A stretch of 64,000 nt of DNA, from NCBI GenBank assembly GCA_040954595.2, contig CM082578.2, positions 13,702,001 to 13,766,000 on the forward strand, in the 5' to 3' direction. Under the pieces are notes generated by a model that saw only the letters and a list, made by a program, of their open reading frames with translations, did no database searches and had not been told where the DNA came from. The position numbers were made by a program, and so were the translations under genes. The stretch comes from Balanoglossus misakiensis (lineage: Eukaryota > Hemichordata). This document shows, piece after piece, positions 1 to 10,990 of the stretch; within the stretch, counting starts at the first letter, position 1, and the number at the start of each line of letters is the position of its first letter.

Positions 1-780
1 TCCTAATACGTGCTCGCTTATTCTGAAACCAGACCTGTAAAATACAATCAAAACCATGAGTTACATATACATGTGCAAAAATGCGTAGGAATATTTGGAC
101 TACAACAGACTTTGCACACATGTATTTGCCGTGATCCATGTTTTGTGAAAACTCAAAGCGAAAACAGATCGTATATGCGCTTACCTGCACCCGTGCTTCA
201 GTCAGACCCATCTTCTTTGCTAATCCCTCCCTTGCATTGATGTCAGGATATTGGTCGTCTTCGAACGCCGACTCCAAGGCAACAAGTTGATCTCCTGAGT
301 ACATCGTGCGCCCTCTGCGGCGTCGATGTCTTGGTGGACCTGAAGCCAAAATACCTGCAAACACAAGATATTTATGTTATAACAGCCGCTTAACTAGTTT
401 AATGAAGCACTGTCGAAATTAAGCCCTTTTCGAGCGTCACACACCCTATTTTCCATTAGCAATATCATAGTAGTGCAACAAAATGCATTAGGGCCTATTA
501 ATACCGCACCAGTGGTTCATTGCTACATCAAATTCAAAATGGTGATGCTCGTGAGGGGACGCTTACCTTTTTTGGTGGATGCTGCATTCGGGACACTCTC
601 GTCGGTAGGGAATATCGATGCCATGTTGCTGAGTTGGTGACGGAGACGAAGTTTCAAGCCTTGCGAGTACTGTGAGCGCAGCGTTGCAATGATGCCAATC
701 GCCTCAGATTCGGAATATTTATACCCTTCATATGTTTGTCTTTTCCGACTTTCTTTTGTCGGAAACTTTCCGTGGGCCAT
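1..780 (-). CDS. Paired-class homeobox gene (HB1), 5' part, cut by the window edge
   Basis: This gene encodes a sequence-specific DNA-binding transcription factor. Three exons are visible: 780-567, 354-185 and 34-1, the last continuing outside the window. Phases agree (214 nt, 170 nt, then an in-frame start). The ATG at 780 is the first after an in-frame TGA. The N-terminal 82 residues are basic and match no domain I know. The homeodomain starts near residue 83 and reads R5, Y8, L16, E17, F20, Y25 and P26 up to Q46. The intron falls between homeodomain residues 46 and 47, as is usual in paired-class genes. Exon 3 then gives [11 protein letters not shown], so Q50 and N51 are kept but residue 52 is Lys where Arg is usual. 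No paired domain is seen. The subfamily (Prop, Mix, Hesx or other) is not resolved. The neighbour at 3496-7274 is the same class on the same strand, which suggests tandem duplication. Confidence 0.87.
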
Positions 781-845
781 GATTGGTTCTGTAGCCTCTC
801 AAGACAAAAGACGGTGGACGAAGGAGACTGATGTGTTTATGGCCG

Positions 846-1071
846 GACTAACCCAATTAATTAACATAATGAGATTTGCATACTCATAGACACACTTATA
901 GTTTTGTCAACTGTCGGCGGTACGCTAAGTGATACCTTTGTCGATTGACACCTTGGACAATTGTTTTGTCGTTTTTGAAGTTTACCGTAAATCCTGTTAC
1001 CAGACTGCGAAAAAAGGTGACGTCTCTAAACTTTGCCTGAGGAAACGCACCTGTTTCTGTATTAACAGGCT
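846..1071. repeat. 226-bp direct repeat, copy 1
   Basis: This segment recurs at 1856-2081 with the same length and an offset of exactly 1,010 bp. It begins with GACTAACCCAATTAATTAAC and ends at ATTAACAGGCT. Inside are a TTAATTAA homeodomain-type core and the octamer ATTTGCAT at 874-881. It lies 66 bp upstream of the HB1 start codon, so it may overlap that gene's promoter or leader. It could equally be a short mobile repeat, but I see no clear terminal inverted repeats or target duplications. Confidence 0.85.
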
Positions 1072-1855
1072 TCTCTGAATATTCCCTTTGGATGTCACTT
1101 CTGCCATTGAAGTGCCTTTGCGACCGGCATTCCATGTAAATAGCGTCCAATGATATAAAGTGATCATTGTACAATATACGTTTTATAAACTAACTGAGTG
1201 ATAGACTAAGTGATAAGTCACCTTATCATTCCCCAGTATGCTAATAGCTGAGGCTACTTGCTATACTCCATTATCGTCAATTGACCGGTGTAGCTTCGTT
1301 TCGAATAGTTGCTTCGAAACATTTATTTCAGAAACGATACAAATAGAATTATTGGTGCCGGTTTCGTACAATACGTTGAATGTGGTGTGAAAGTCCCAGC
1401 GATCACGTGGTCTCACAAAAGTGCCGTATGTCTGACAAATTATCCCCAGCAGAGGCGCTATGTGGAGATGCGAAACCATACTACCAACGCTTAACGTCTT
1501 TGAACGCAGGGCTTGTGCCGATTTACGGAATCCTTTGATAGTCGGCTCTATACCACCTGTACCGTGACAAACCCGTCCTTAGGGCAAATAGGCGTTAATG
1601 ACGAAGGCGGTATCTTCGCTACAGCTGTAATCTAGCCTCAAAGAAAATGTTTACTTTCAAGTTGTTCACACCTATCCTGTCTGCTTCCAACCCCTCCTTT
1701 TCTGTACCTTTTTTCTGGTATCAGTCACTGTCTAAATGAAATAACGACTTTGCAATACGTAGATTTTCATGGTTTATCAACTATTTGAATTAAACATTAT
1801 AAAAATTTGATGTATGCGTGTATTTGAAAGTCGCATTTATATGATTGCACGTTCT

Positions 1856-2081
1856 GACTAACCCAATTAATTAACATAAAGAGATTTGCATACTCATGGG
1901 CACACTTATTTTTGTCAACTGTCGGCGGTGCGCTAAGGGACACATTTGTCGATTGACACCTTGGACAATTGTTTTGTCGTTTTTTGAAGTTTACCGTAAG
2001 TTCTGTTACCAGACTGCGAAAAAATGGACATCTCTAACTTTGGCTTTCTGAAACCGCACCTGTTTTGTGAATTAACAGGCT
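1856..2081. repeat. 226-bp direct repeat, copy 2
   Basis: This is the second copy of the repeat at 846-1071. It keeps the homeodomain-type core and the octamer ATTTGCAT at 1884-1891. Differences are scattered single bases and small length changes that cancel out. A short third match (CAACTGTCCGGCGGTAAGG) occurs near 2289, which hints at a further broken copy. Confidence 0.85.
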
Positions 2082-3495
2082 ATTCATTGGACGAAGACGG
2101 TGGCATACAAAATAGAGGTGGCAAATCTTCCAATGTTTTGTATTCATGATAGAAATCTCCTACGCCCATGTTTTCAAGCTACTAGAAAAAAAACGAGTTT
2201 TGGAACAGCAACCGGATTTTGTCAAAACTCGACAAAGCAACAGTGCACAATTAGGTGCTAATGACGAGGGCGGTGTTAACGCTTCCCCGCCAACTGTCCG
2301 GCGGTAAGGAAGCCTGTTTACTGCCTTGTCAAGATGTCGCAACCTCGTCCCGTTCACACCCGTCGGTGGTATTTGACATGAAACCCTCTAACTTACACCT
2401 GGAAGATACAATGGTTGTTCCCGGAGGAGGCAGCAAAGTTTTCGAAACGAAAAAAGACAGGAACTGTGTAAATGTGGGACCCATACCCGCAGACGGCCGG
2501 GAATGACTCACCCTCCAAGCAATAACTAATCACATTACGTCACGCACGTACATACGTCCCAGGCCTAATAACTGGACTCAATACAACCGCCAGGACACCG
2601 AGAAATCTGTGCAAACATTTTATTTAAATTAATCCTTAATTATTATAATTATATAGCACATATGAAAATATAGAGACAATACATTACATTATAGACAAAT
2701 TGGCTTCATACACTACTGCAGTTCATAAGGTACTCTCTGGTTGATACTAATATAGCATGTGTTTTGAGTGCAGGCAAGTAATAAATTAAGCATATAGCAA
2801 AGATGCATTTTCAAAAATCATTTGGGATGCACGACTAGAGACGACGACGGTGTTCTGGTGACAATTTGGGCACAGCACCCCCCCCCCGGCCCCAATGTAA
2901 TAGAAGAACTGTGGTTTGGCCTTGTGACTGGGATCTGGACCACTGTTACTAGGAAGCCATGTTTCACAGCGGTAACCACCCGCAAGCGATTTACTTACAA
3001 TGTATATATAGGCACATGTAATTGCACTATTGCGTGATCATTAATATGAACACTGTCCCGTGTTTATAATAGTTTAAATTATACATCAAGTCGTGTGCAG
3101 AGTGTCACAGTGTCCGCAAAACCCACATATTATCGTTTGCCGTAGGTGTCGCTCGCCGACATTATTCCCTCTGAAAAGACCAGTCCGTTGGCGGCACGAA
3201 AGTGTAACGCAGACGGTAACGGTATGCGCAGAGGTGGTAACGAAACCACAGACGGCCTGACTGTGCAAAGTAACCCACCATCTGCTGACTGTAATTCCGA
3301 CGAATATCCGTTGAGCCTATGAGTATGAACAGATGCAAACGAAAGGTAAAAAAATAAAAATGCTGGTAGATCTGTTTTGGACAAATTAATACCACAATGT
3401 AACAGTAGTGATGATGACGACAATGACTAAATTGGCTAAGAATCTTTAGTGCGATAAAACACACACACAGAAATATTCGATTTTTACTAAAGTTA

Positions 3496-6400
3496 CTAGT
3501 ACCTTGGGTGTGTAAAGCATGGGGATTGATATCTGCTGCTCGGTAACACAGGTGGTGTGAGAACGTGAAGCTTGTCTTGTGCATAACTTGCAAAGCCAAC
3601 GTCTTGAGGGTGAGGGTGGTTAGCGTGAAGGCCCGCGCCCATCCCGAAGAGTTGATTCCGCATCCACAGCACACGGCCTTCCTTCTGCGTCCTCTTGAAC
3701 TTGGCTCGACGGTTTTGAAACCAGATCTGATTGGATTGAAGCGTTCAGATAATTTAGGCCTATTTGAAATTTGTTTGGTAGAGGGGGGAGACATACAGCG
3801 AACTACCGAATATCGTTCTAAGCAACTCAACAAAGCTATACATGGCAGCATTATGGTGGCAAAATCAAAATCCATATTTGAGAAATTTAACACAAGTCAG
3901 CCCACCACCAAGACCAGTGAATGTTCTGAACAAAACGCTTTAGGATATTTTGGGCGTGGATGGACGTTGACTGTGGGACAAAAGCTGTTAGCAGGTGCCT
4001 CACCATGTTCACGCACGTTGACAATGGGAGGGAAGAATGTGAACAGTGCAACTAATTGAGCGCCATTGTTTTTGATCGTAAGTGACACACAGTCACATCT
4101 ACAACTGGCATTGTATGGGTAGGGAAACTCATTTCCACGTCTTCTCCTTGAAATCTTTAGGGCAGATGCTTTGTCGAAAGAACTGTTGATTTCTTTTCAA
4201 AACGTCTTCCGCAATTCATTTGCTTTCCCACCAAAAACGCACGACACCCAATTTCACGTATTCGTTATCATCCATGTTACGTTGTGTGTGTGTGTGTGTT
4301 TCTTGTATGCGTCATCCCCGAAAAATGTTGATGTGATGAGCAGCGTGTTCACTACGGAAAGTTTCTTTAATGTGTTCTTAAATCTTAAAGAATTAAATTT
4401 ACCTGAACCCTCTCCTCGTCCAAGTCCAAGGACTGGGCGATTTCTTCCCTGACGACCAAATCTGGATACTGTTCTTGGTGAAACATTTGCTCCAGTGCGT
4501 CCAGTTGTGTGGTGCTGTAAGTGGTCCTTGCGCGCCTTTTCTTCTTGGTCTGCACCTCGTCCGGCTCTCTTACTCCGCCTGTTGTCGTCAGACACTCGTC
4601 AAGATGCTCGACACCCGCCGTTGGCGATGCTCTCTTTTTCGAGTGGTAATCTCCGGCTGAGCAGGGGGGAGGAAACAAATGCCAATTAGTGAGTCATTGG
4701 TTATACGCGCGCGTGTGTGTGTGGGGGGGGGGGAGGGGGGTCATTGCGCATCTTCATTAAGATTATGCATCGGCGACTCATCCACCCCAAAGTCGATTGA
4801 ATCTTTAGTATATTTCTTACAGGCTATCACTTCTCTGAGAGAGTCAATGTAAACGCCTGCTCGATGTGAAATTGCCGAATAAATAATTTTGTTTGGATTG
4901 CATCATGTTAATCTATAACAGTTCATGCTGTCTGTCATTTGGAGGCGAAAGGACAGGGGTTCTAACAAAGCTTTTGAAGCATTTTGCTGTTTCTGCAGAG
5001 CGGTGGTTTATTGTTGGGAACCGGTCGTAGTCCACGCTCTGATTCTGGCCTTTGTATTAGCCTGACAGGTATGCCAATGTGACCATTGTCCAAAACATCT
5101 TGTACGCCTTTGTCACAAATTAGCCTGATAAGTGAAAGACAAATTAGCTTTGAAACATTGAACAAACTCCAAAACAGCCAATTGGCGATGAATAGACAAA
5201 CTCATTATGTCCAATTTCAGTAGGAGTCCCTACCAACTAATTAACGCTGAATACATTAGGCGATTTTACTTTCTATTCAACTTCTAAATAATATTTATTA
5301 ATCGTCTTTCCGATTTGAGCCCATCTTTACATTTCCTTCAAATCTCGAAAGACAAACAAATCCCCCGGAACCCCCTGCCAGTCATGTGAATTCTTGAGAA
5401 AACCATTTTTCTCTCGTGTTTCAATTTCATATCAAAACTATGTGCGTTTTACCACGAACTTTTCAAGCGTGCTTTAAATGTGCGATGAGCTGTACATAAG
5501 CTTACACGTAAAAATATCATGTACCGGGGTAATTTGGTTAATCGCGTGGAAGGCCCCATACGAGAAGTGGCGATGGTCGTTTTGTAATCCCCTTTCCAGA
5601 ACAAAGAGTACAATTTACTCGTCAAATCTTCTTAGTATTTCGACATCTGCTCTCACATTAAATCCCCGTCTGAACCCGTTCAAACAAAAATATGGTTCGT
5701 CCACTTGTGTGCACATCTTCTTCGTGGTATAAGTAACGGTATCATGTCTTCTGTCTGTTTCGTTTTGCTTGTGAAACCAAATTTGAATGTTTGGGGTTTT
5801 ATTCCATATTGAACTAGCCATAACTAAGGATTTTGACGTAATCCGTGTGAAGAACAGGGGTCATACAATGCCATCATTTATCGGTTAGAAGAAGGTACTG
5901 ACATTTTGTCGTTCGTCAACTTCTAAAATGACTGCTTTCTGTGTTCGAGCTGAAGTCAACTTCACAATAAATACCTTAGGAACTATTAAACGATTTGATT
6001 TTTCTAAATACATGTGAAAAATACTACTTCGCACATTTTTACGTTTCCCATTGTTCTTTAAACGACATATTTCGCAAACCGGGATTAATTCTCACCGTAC
6101 GAGCAATGGATGATGAAGTCTAAACGACTGAGTTGTGACGTTTCATCTCACGAGAGAAAAATATACAAAGGGGTGAATGGAAACTAAATACACGTAAACA
6201 CATTTCCAAGTTCTTACTATAAAATGGGTATTTGTCATCATTGTAATCAAAACCTATGTTGTGGCCACACAGGAAACTCTTTTGTATCCCCCTTCTGCTT
6301 TTTGGTAGATAATGTCAAACATGTCAAGAAAAGATTGGGGAAACACGGTCATATTTTTCGTACTTGGAATGGTGCGTACTTTTACAAGCCTTTCTTAAAG

Positions 6401-7274
6401 ATGTCCTTAAGTTTACACACGTCAAGGATTACTGTACTATACGCTCGGAGATCAACCATTGTTCTATTTTTGTCGACGACTGTCAGTGTCAATATAATTT
6501 TTCCCCGTGGCGATCTTTTGTATGGAACTGCATGCAGTTGCGAGAAAACAACACTACATGTATTTCACATTGCTTAAAATTTTGCTGTTTTTAGCGAACT
6601 CTACCAACAGTAGAGTTTCTGAACCGCAAGAAATCGCGGGAAATGAATTTTATGTACTCATCTTCTACCATAGTCCCTCTTTCTTGAGGGACTGTGCTTA
6701 TACACAACCGCAAGCTCAAGTTATATTGTGTCAATAATGTTCAACGCAAAAGACCCCAAACAAAAATCACCTTTCTTTCTATTTAAAAACATTTCCAGGT
6801 AAATTTCTTCGAACTGAATGGAATACGTTTCCTTGGCCAATAGCGCATACGTTCGAGTTATTTCAAAAATAATATTGTATATGCAAATTTAGCTTCTTTG
6901 CCATCCGATGCTTATAATTTGTGTGACAAGAAAGATTCAGTATTATAAATTAAGTATGTTTTTTTTCAAGCGAAACAATTTGTAATGACAGTATATATTA
7001 TCCAACCTGTTGATTCGAATGTTTCCGTCCCTTCTTTGGCTATGGAGTTCTCACTGCCGTGTCTCGTCTTGAGCTTGTCCGTGGTTCCATCACTTTCCTC
7101 TCGTTCGACTGTCGTTCCCGTCCCGAGGATGTCTTTGATCGAGAAGGACTTGAACGACCTCCCACCGACATCCGGGCTTTGCGTTTCGTTGTTTCCAGAG
7201 TCCGTCCCACTGGCAAAACCAGAATCGCTTTCACCATCTGAAGTCACCGGGCATAGACCTGGGTTTTCAACCAT
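3496..7274 (-). CDS. Paired-class homeobox repressor (HB2), Hesx/Anf-like
   Basis: Complete 250-aa protein from three exons: 7274-7007, 4656-4403 and 3726-3496 (stop TAG). Phases agree throughout. The ATG at 7274 follows an in-frame TGA. Residues 44-50 (FSIKDIL) form an eh1-like motif, which in other homeodomain repressors recruits Groucho/TLE. The homeodomain spans about residues 129-188 with R5, Y8, E17, F20, I47, W48, F49, Q50, N51 and R53. It is split between residues 46 and 47. The ERVQIWFQNRRAKFKR stretch and the N-terminal FSI motif remind me of Hesx1/Anf, but this subfamily call is tentative. The C-terminus (62 residues past the homeodomain) has no OAR motif. The exon 1 donor (GTTGGA) is weak, yet it gives the right phase into a strong acceptor. 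It probably acts in the nucleus as a developmental repressor. Confidence 0.87.
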
Positions 7275-7537
7275 TCTCGTCGAACCTTTGCAAAGTTTCG
7301 AATGTCTCTTGTCGCTTCAAAGATGCGAAAAACTGGCCCTGTGCCGCTGGGAATACAAAGAGCTCTGCCCTGCTACGAGAAACCGACGTCACACTAATAA
7401 GAAGCAAGACTTGTTGTTTTCTACGATAATCTCGCTCGATTTTCGCGAGGTCTGGGCATCCCTGGTCTCTGGCAGAATCATTGAACCGTTCTTCGAGTCA
7501 GGCCTTTTATTCTTGTCGTCACCTTGACTATCAAAGA

Positions 7538-7553
7538 CCAATCAGAAGCCAAT
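7538..7553. promoter_or_regulatory. Paired CCAAT boxes upstream of HB2
   Basis: Two CCAAT pentamers at 7538-7542 and 7549-7553 lie 11 bp apart, about 265-280 bp upstream of the HB2 start codon. Paired CCAAT boxes at this distance are typical NF-Y sites in animal promoters. The role in HB2 transcription is inferred from position only. Confidence 0.4.
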
Positions 7554-8315
7554 GAGCGAACTGTTGTGTTCCCGCCGACGCCCCCTAGAGTGCTATGCAA
7601 ACTCGCGTGCCTCTCATTCGTTAATATAATAAAAGCTAATTAATGACCATTCGCCATTTAGCTCATTACGGCTTAGGTGCAATTAGTGCATTGTTTAGGA
7701 ATACCATTGTCAGACTATGCCGATAAATCAGAGAATAATTGACAGAAAAATGAAGACTGTCTGAATCTTTGAACCACACAGTGTATTGGGTAAACATACG
7801 CATTTATTTTCGCAGTTTCTATATGAAAATTGTGTTTCATCCCAAACAATAAAACACCGGTTCCGGTACAGTATTAGAAACACATCCTCCTGTGTTTGAA
7901 ATGAACATCAACTGTTTGTAACAGCTTTTGACAGAATCTCCATCTGCATGCAGCGTTGCTATGCGCATATATAGCATTGTCTGCTTTCCTTTGAACAGAG
8001 ATCCTCCGTCCCTGTACAACCAAAGTATTCGACAGAAAAGAATTTAGCCTACACGTGTTTTAGGTAACGATCTACTCCAGGTGCAGTTTTAACTTAATTG
8101 AAGATGAACCCGATTGCAATGTGTATGCAGCAGATCTATAGCTGATTTGCCCCCACCTCTTGTGACCGATCGCTCTCACTGCTACCTTTTCGGTGAGTAG
8201 CATGTTGCATCCATGTGGCAGGTAGCTTAACTTGCAAAATAGTCCTTTGTTTGAATAGACCCGGATGAGAACACAGGTCAGTATTTATGGCGTTGTGCTA
8301 CTGTCATATAAGCCG

Positions 8316-8323
8316 TGACGTCA
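8316..8323. promoter_or_regulatory. Palindromic CRE (TGACGTCA) with adjacent E-box
   Basis: A perfect TGACGTCA at 8316-8323 is followed 6 bp later by CACGTG at 8330-8335. Such sites bind CREB/ATF and bHLH factors respectively. They lie about 1 kb upstream of HB2. Function is not shown; a second TGACGTCA occurs in a kinesin intron at 21865-21872. Confidence 0.3.
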
Positions 8324-9333
8324 CTAAATCACGTGTTGCCTGCGCATACCACTTTCCTCCCCATAAAGTGAATTGTAATTTCTGCAATGTTTAGCGTTGC
8401 AACAATCTGTCTCAAGTTTCAAGTTCTCACTTGCACTGTTCTGCTTTTATTGTTGACAAATTAATTCTTGTCTGGAATGTCTTCGTACATGTCGCAAGGA
8501 ATCAATCCGGAAAATAACGCAGAAAAAGTTAAAAATACAGATATTTGAGCTTTATTAATAGTCGATGAAACATCATATGTAACACTGTCAACTCCCCAGG
8601 ATTCATCCCTGGAATTTGTTTTATTATTCAAACGAGAGATACATCCGGCGAATTATTTTAATATGTTGAAAGGAAAGAAAACTTCTATTTATTGAACATG
8701 TCACTGCCGTTATAATTGTGTGGTAACGATTTGACCTTCAAAATGCAGATCTGAGCTGGCAGTTCAAAGTGTCCCAACAACCACAAATCACCGCAATCGT
8801 CTGAGTGACAATCGTCTAAATTAGTCTTTAAGCGGTTGTGCGAAAATGTACGGATAAAATAACAAGAGGACGCGATGACCACGAAGGGAATAAATGGGTC
8901 AGGATGGCGCGGATATTATTTCCTGTTTTGGCAATCCACGGTGAAGAACAAAATGAATGATGGGTAATTAGTAAACCAGGTCGATGATGTTGAAAACCGT
9001 GTGTGTGTCCGTTGAAAACCGTTACATGAATCCGTAGTATGACTTTCTTGCAATCAGTCCGGAAGAAGAAATAACCAACGGCTGGAGATAATTAGCCTTC
9101 AGTTTCCTCACCATTCAACAACTAATTGTCATATATTGAACCCCGTTCAAAACTTCTTATGAAAAGAATGAAGATTTGAACTAGATTTAGTTGAACCTGA
9201 CGTCCTACGTGTGAATTGACACGTCACGAACGTCTTATGTACCGATGACATGTAGCTCAATATGTAATACTCGATGGTAAAATTGTCACAGAGCTAGTGA
9301 TTCCTGAAAGTTACTCCGAAGACATTTACCCAC

Positions 9334-9404
9334 ATGGACATATTTCCCCCCGAAACTTAACAATCCTACAGGGACAAAGTTTCGGGGGGGGGGGATCTGT
9401 CCAT
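9334..9404. repeat. Two-step inverted repeat with C/G tract
   Basis: Inner arms CCCCCCGAAACTT (9346-9358) and AAGTTTCGGGGGG (9377-9389) are exact complements. Outer arms ATGGACA (9334-9340) and TGTCCAT (9398-9404) extend the pairing. The whole could fold into a long stem, or be the remains of a small inverted-repeat element. Confidence 0.7.
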
Positions 9405-10789
9405 GGTTTCTTTATGGGTTAAATCTTGTGAGGAATCGTTTTGACAATAAAATACATGTACCATCAAATTATAAGCTTACAGTATTTCAAACAGGAGTAT
9501 CACAATAAACGGGGATTGAACAGTCACAGTTTTCTGACAATTTATGGCAGGTATTATCACTACCTTAAATAGTTGTTTGCTACCTAGGTTAGTAATAAAA
9601 ATAATATCGTCGGCATAATTTAATACAAAGGCACAAATTCTTCACCAAACAACAAACTTCACCCAATTATAATTTAATTGAATCCCTAGCATGAAGTAAC
9701 AAGCTATTTAAGGTGGCGAGAATATTCCTGGGTGATACTGTGGTTTCCCTTTCCCTTTAATGATCATTGATGGACTATGATGTTTTACCTCACTTCAGCT
9801 GCAACAGCTCACAAAGGACAGGATACCAGGCAAATTGGAACCGTCATTTAATTGGATTGAACTGAACACGACACGAAATTAGATCACGCAGGTTTCGGAA
9901 ATGAACAATCTGGACTAAAATTGTTTAAATTATCTTTGCTGTTCGACTGTCAATAGTTCCACGGACACTGGAACTATTGCAAAAGACATTAATACAGTCA
10001 TGCAGTTAACCTCCGACCTGTTAGAAACTGTCAAGAAACAAATCTTAAAATTTTAGTTTACAAAAAAGTCAACAGTCTGGAAATACTGCTTCCTCAATTG
10101 CAAATTAATATCTATTTTGAATTGTCATAAAAATCAACGTTTATCTGCAACTATAAGTTAAACGTATCTCTGAAATATCCATTTGGATTTTGTCTTTGTG
10201 TGTGCATTCACATGAGTGTGCGTGCACGCATGCCCCTCCCCCCCCCCCGTGTAAAAACATCAACCACTACACATCAGAACAGATCGGAAACATCAAATAA
10301 CACATCGATCGATACCCAGATCTCTTCACGCTGTCGTCTTTTTAGGATTAATTCGAGTGCTCTGACATTATCGCATTTCACAGGAAGAAGTCAAGGATTG
10401 TAGGCTGAAGTGTTTCTTCGGATGGTCGGATAATTTTCAAAATGGTTTTGATGCTCTTCACACCCAATTTGTCTTTGGGGTGTGCCTTGCCGATTGATGA
10501 AATCTAATAGGTGTAAATGGACAGAGATCTCATCCACTCCGTCCATTTTAAATTCCCGTTTCCCTGTCTTTTTTTGCCGCCTACTCATCGCTCACTTTTT
10601 TTTGTTCTCTGTGTTTTTCACACAACGCACTCAGTTGATTTTCCCCTACTCCATTATTTCAAAGCGCATGGTAAACTCTTTCGGATGTGGAATCGTTTGA
10701 TGTTCAAAATGTCCGGCAAACTACGACAAAAACAGTTTATATCCGAAATTTCAACAGTTTTGTAACTGTGTCAGTACGTTTGGTGCGGA

Positions 10790-10990
10790 TCATGTGACGT
10801 GACTTGAGACGCGTCAGAGCAAAGTTTTCGCTTCTGATTGGTTGGAGCCACCTGGACCACCTCCACTTGGAAATTTCCGTCTAGCCTTCCGTGCATTTCA
10901 TAAGAGACGGCCACGTTGCTGCAAGAAGATACGGAAAACTCTACTCAAAAACAAAGTTTCTCCGCTGGATAGTTTGCTGTGAAGTCCACG
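10790..10990 (+). promoter_or_regulatory. Possible promoter and non-coding first exon
   Basis: This stretch is less AT-rich than its surroundings. It carries GATTGGTTGG (an inverted CCAAT box) near 10837 and ends in a consensus donor, CCACG followed by GTAAGTAAAG at 10991. No open frame of note starts in it. It may be the first exon of an unannotated non-coding transcript. Nothing downstream on the plus strand before 19967 gives it a clear partner. Confidence 0.25.

Larger units (their letters stand above)
781..3495. other. Intergenic region between HB1 and HB2
   Basis: No exon could be supported here. The region holds the two 226-bp repeats and is less AT-rich around 2250-2510 and 3120-3270. 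On the minus strand it should include the 3' UTR of HB2. A minus-strand AATAAA lies at 2624-2619, about 870 nt past the HB2 stop. A cytosine run lies at about 2878-2887. Several open frames cross the region but have no homology I recognise and no good splice sites. Confidence 0.6.

Noticed and set aside
2160-2511. Open frames in the less AT-rich block near 2250-2510
   Set aside because: No homology or matching splice sites on either strand; too little to call a gene.
3565-4059. 164-codon plus-strand open frame
   Set aside because: It overlaps HB2 exon 3 and its intron on the other strand and shows no family signature.
4285-4740. GT repeat near 4283-4299 and GT/G-rich tract near 4710-4740
   Set aside because: Ordinary microsatellite sequence in HB2 introns, with no further structure.
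5735-5790. Minus-strand IQIWFHKQNETDRR, resembling homeodomain helix 3
   Set aside because: It lies inside HB2 intron 1, lacks N51 and the following basic run, has no splice acceptor at the expected place, and is short enough to be chance.
6985-7527. 180-codon plus-strand open frame
   Set aside because: It is antisense to HB2 exon 1, which has a supported start, phase and eh1 motif.
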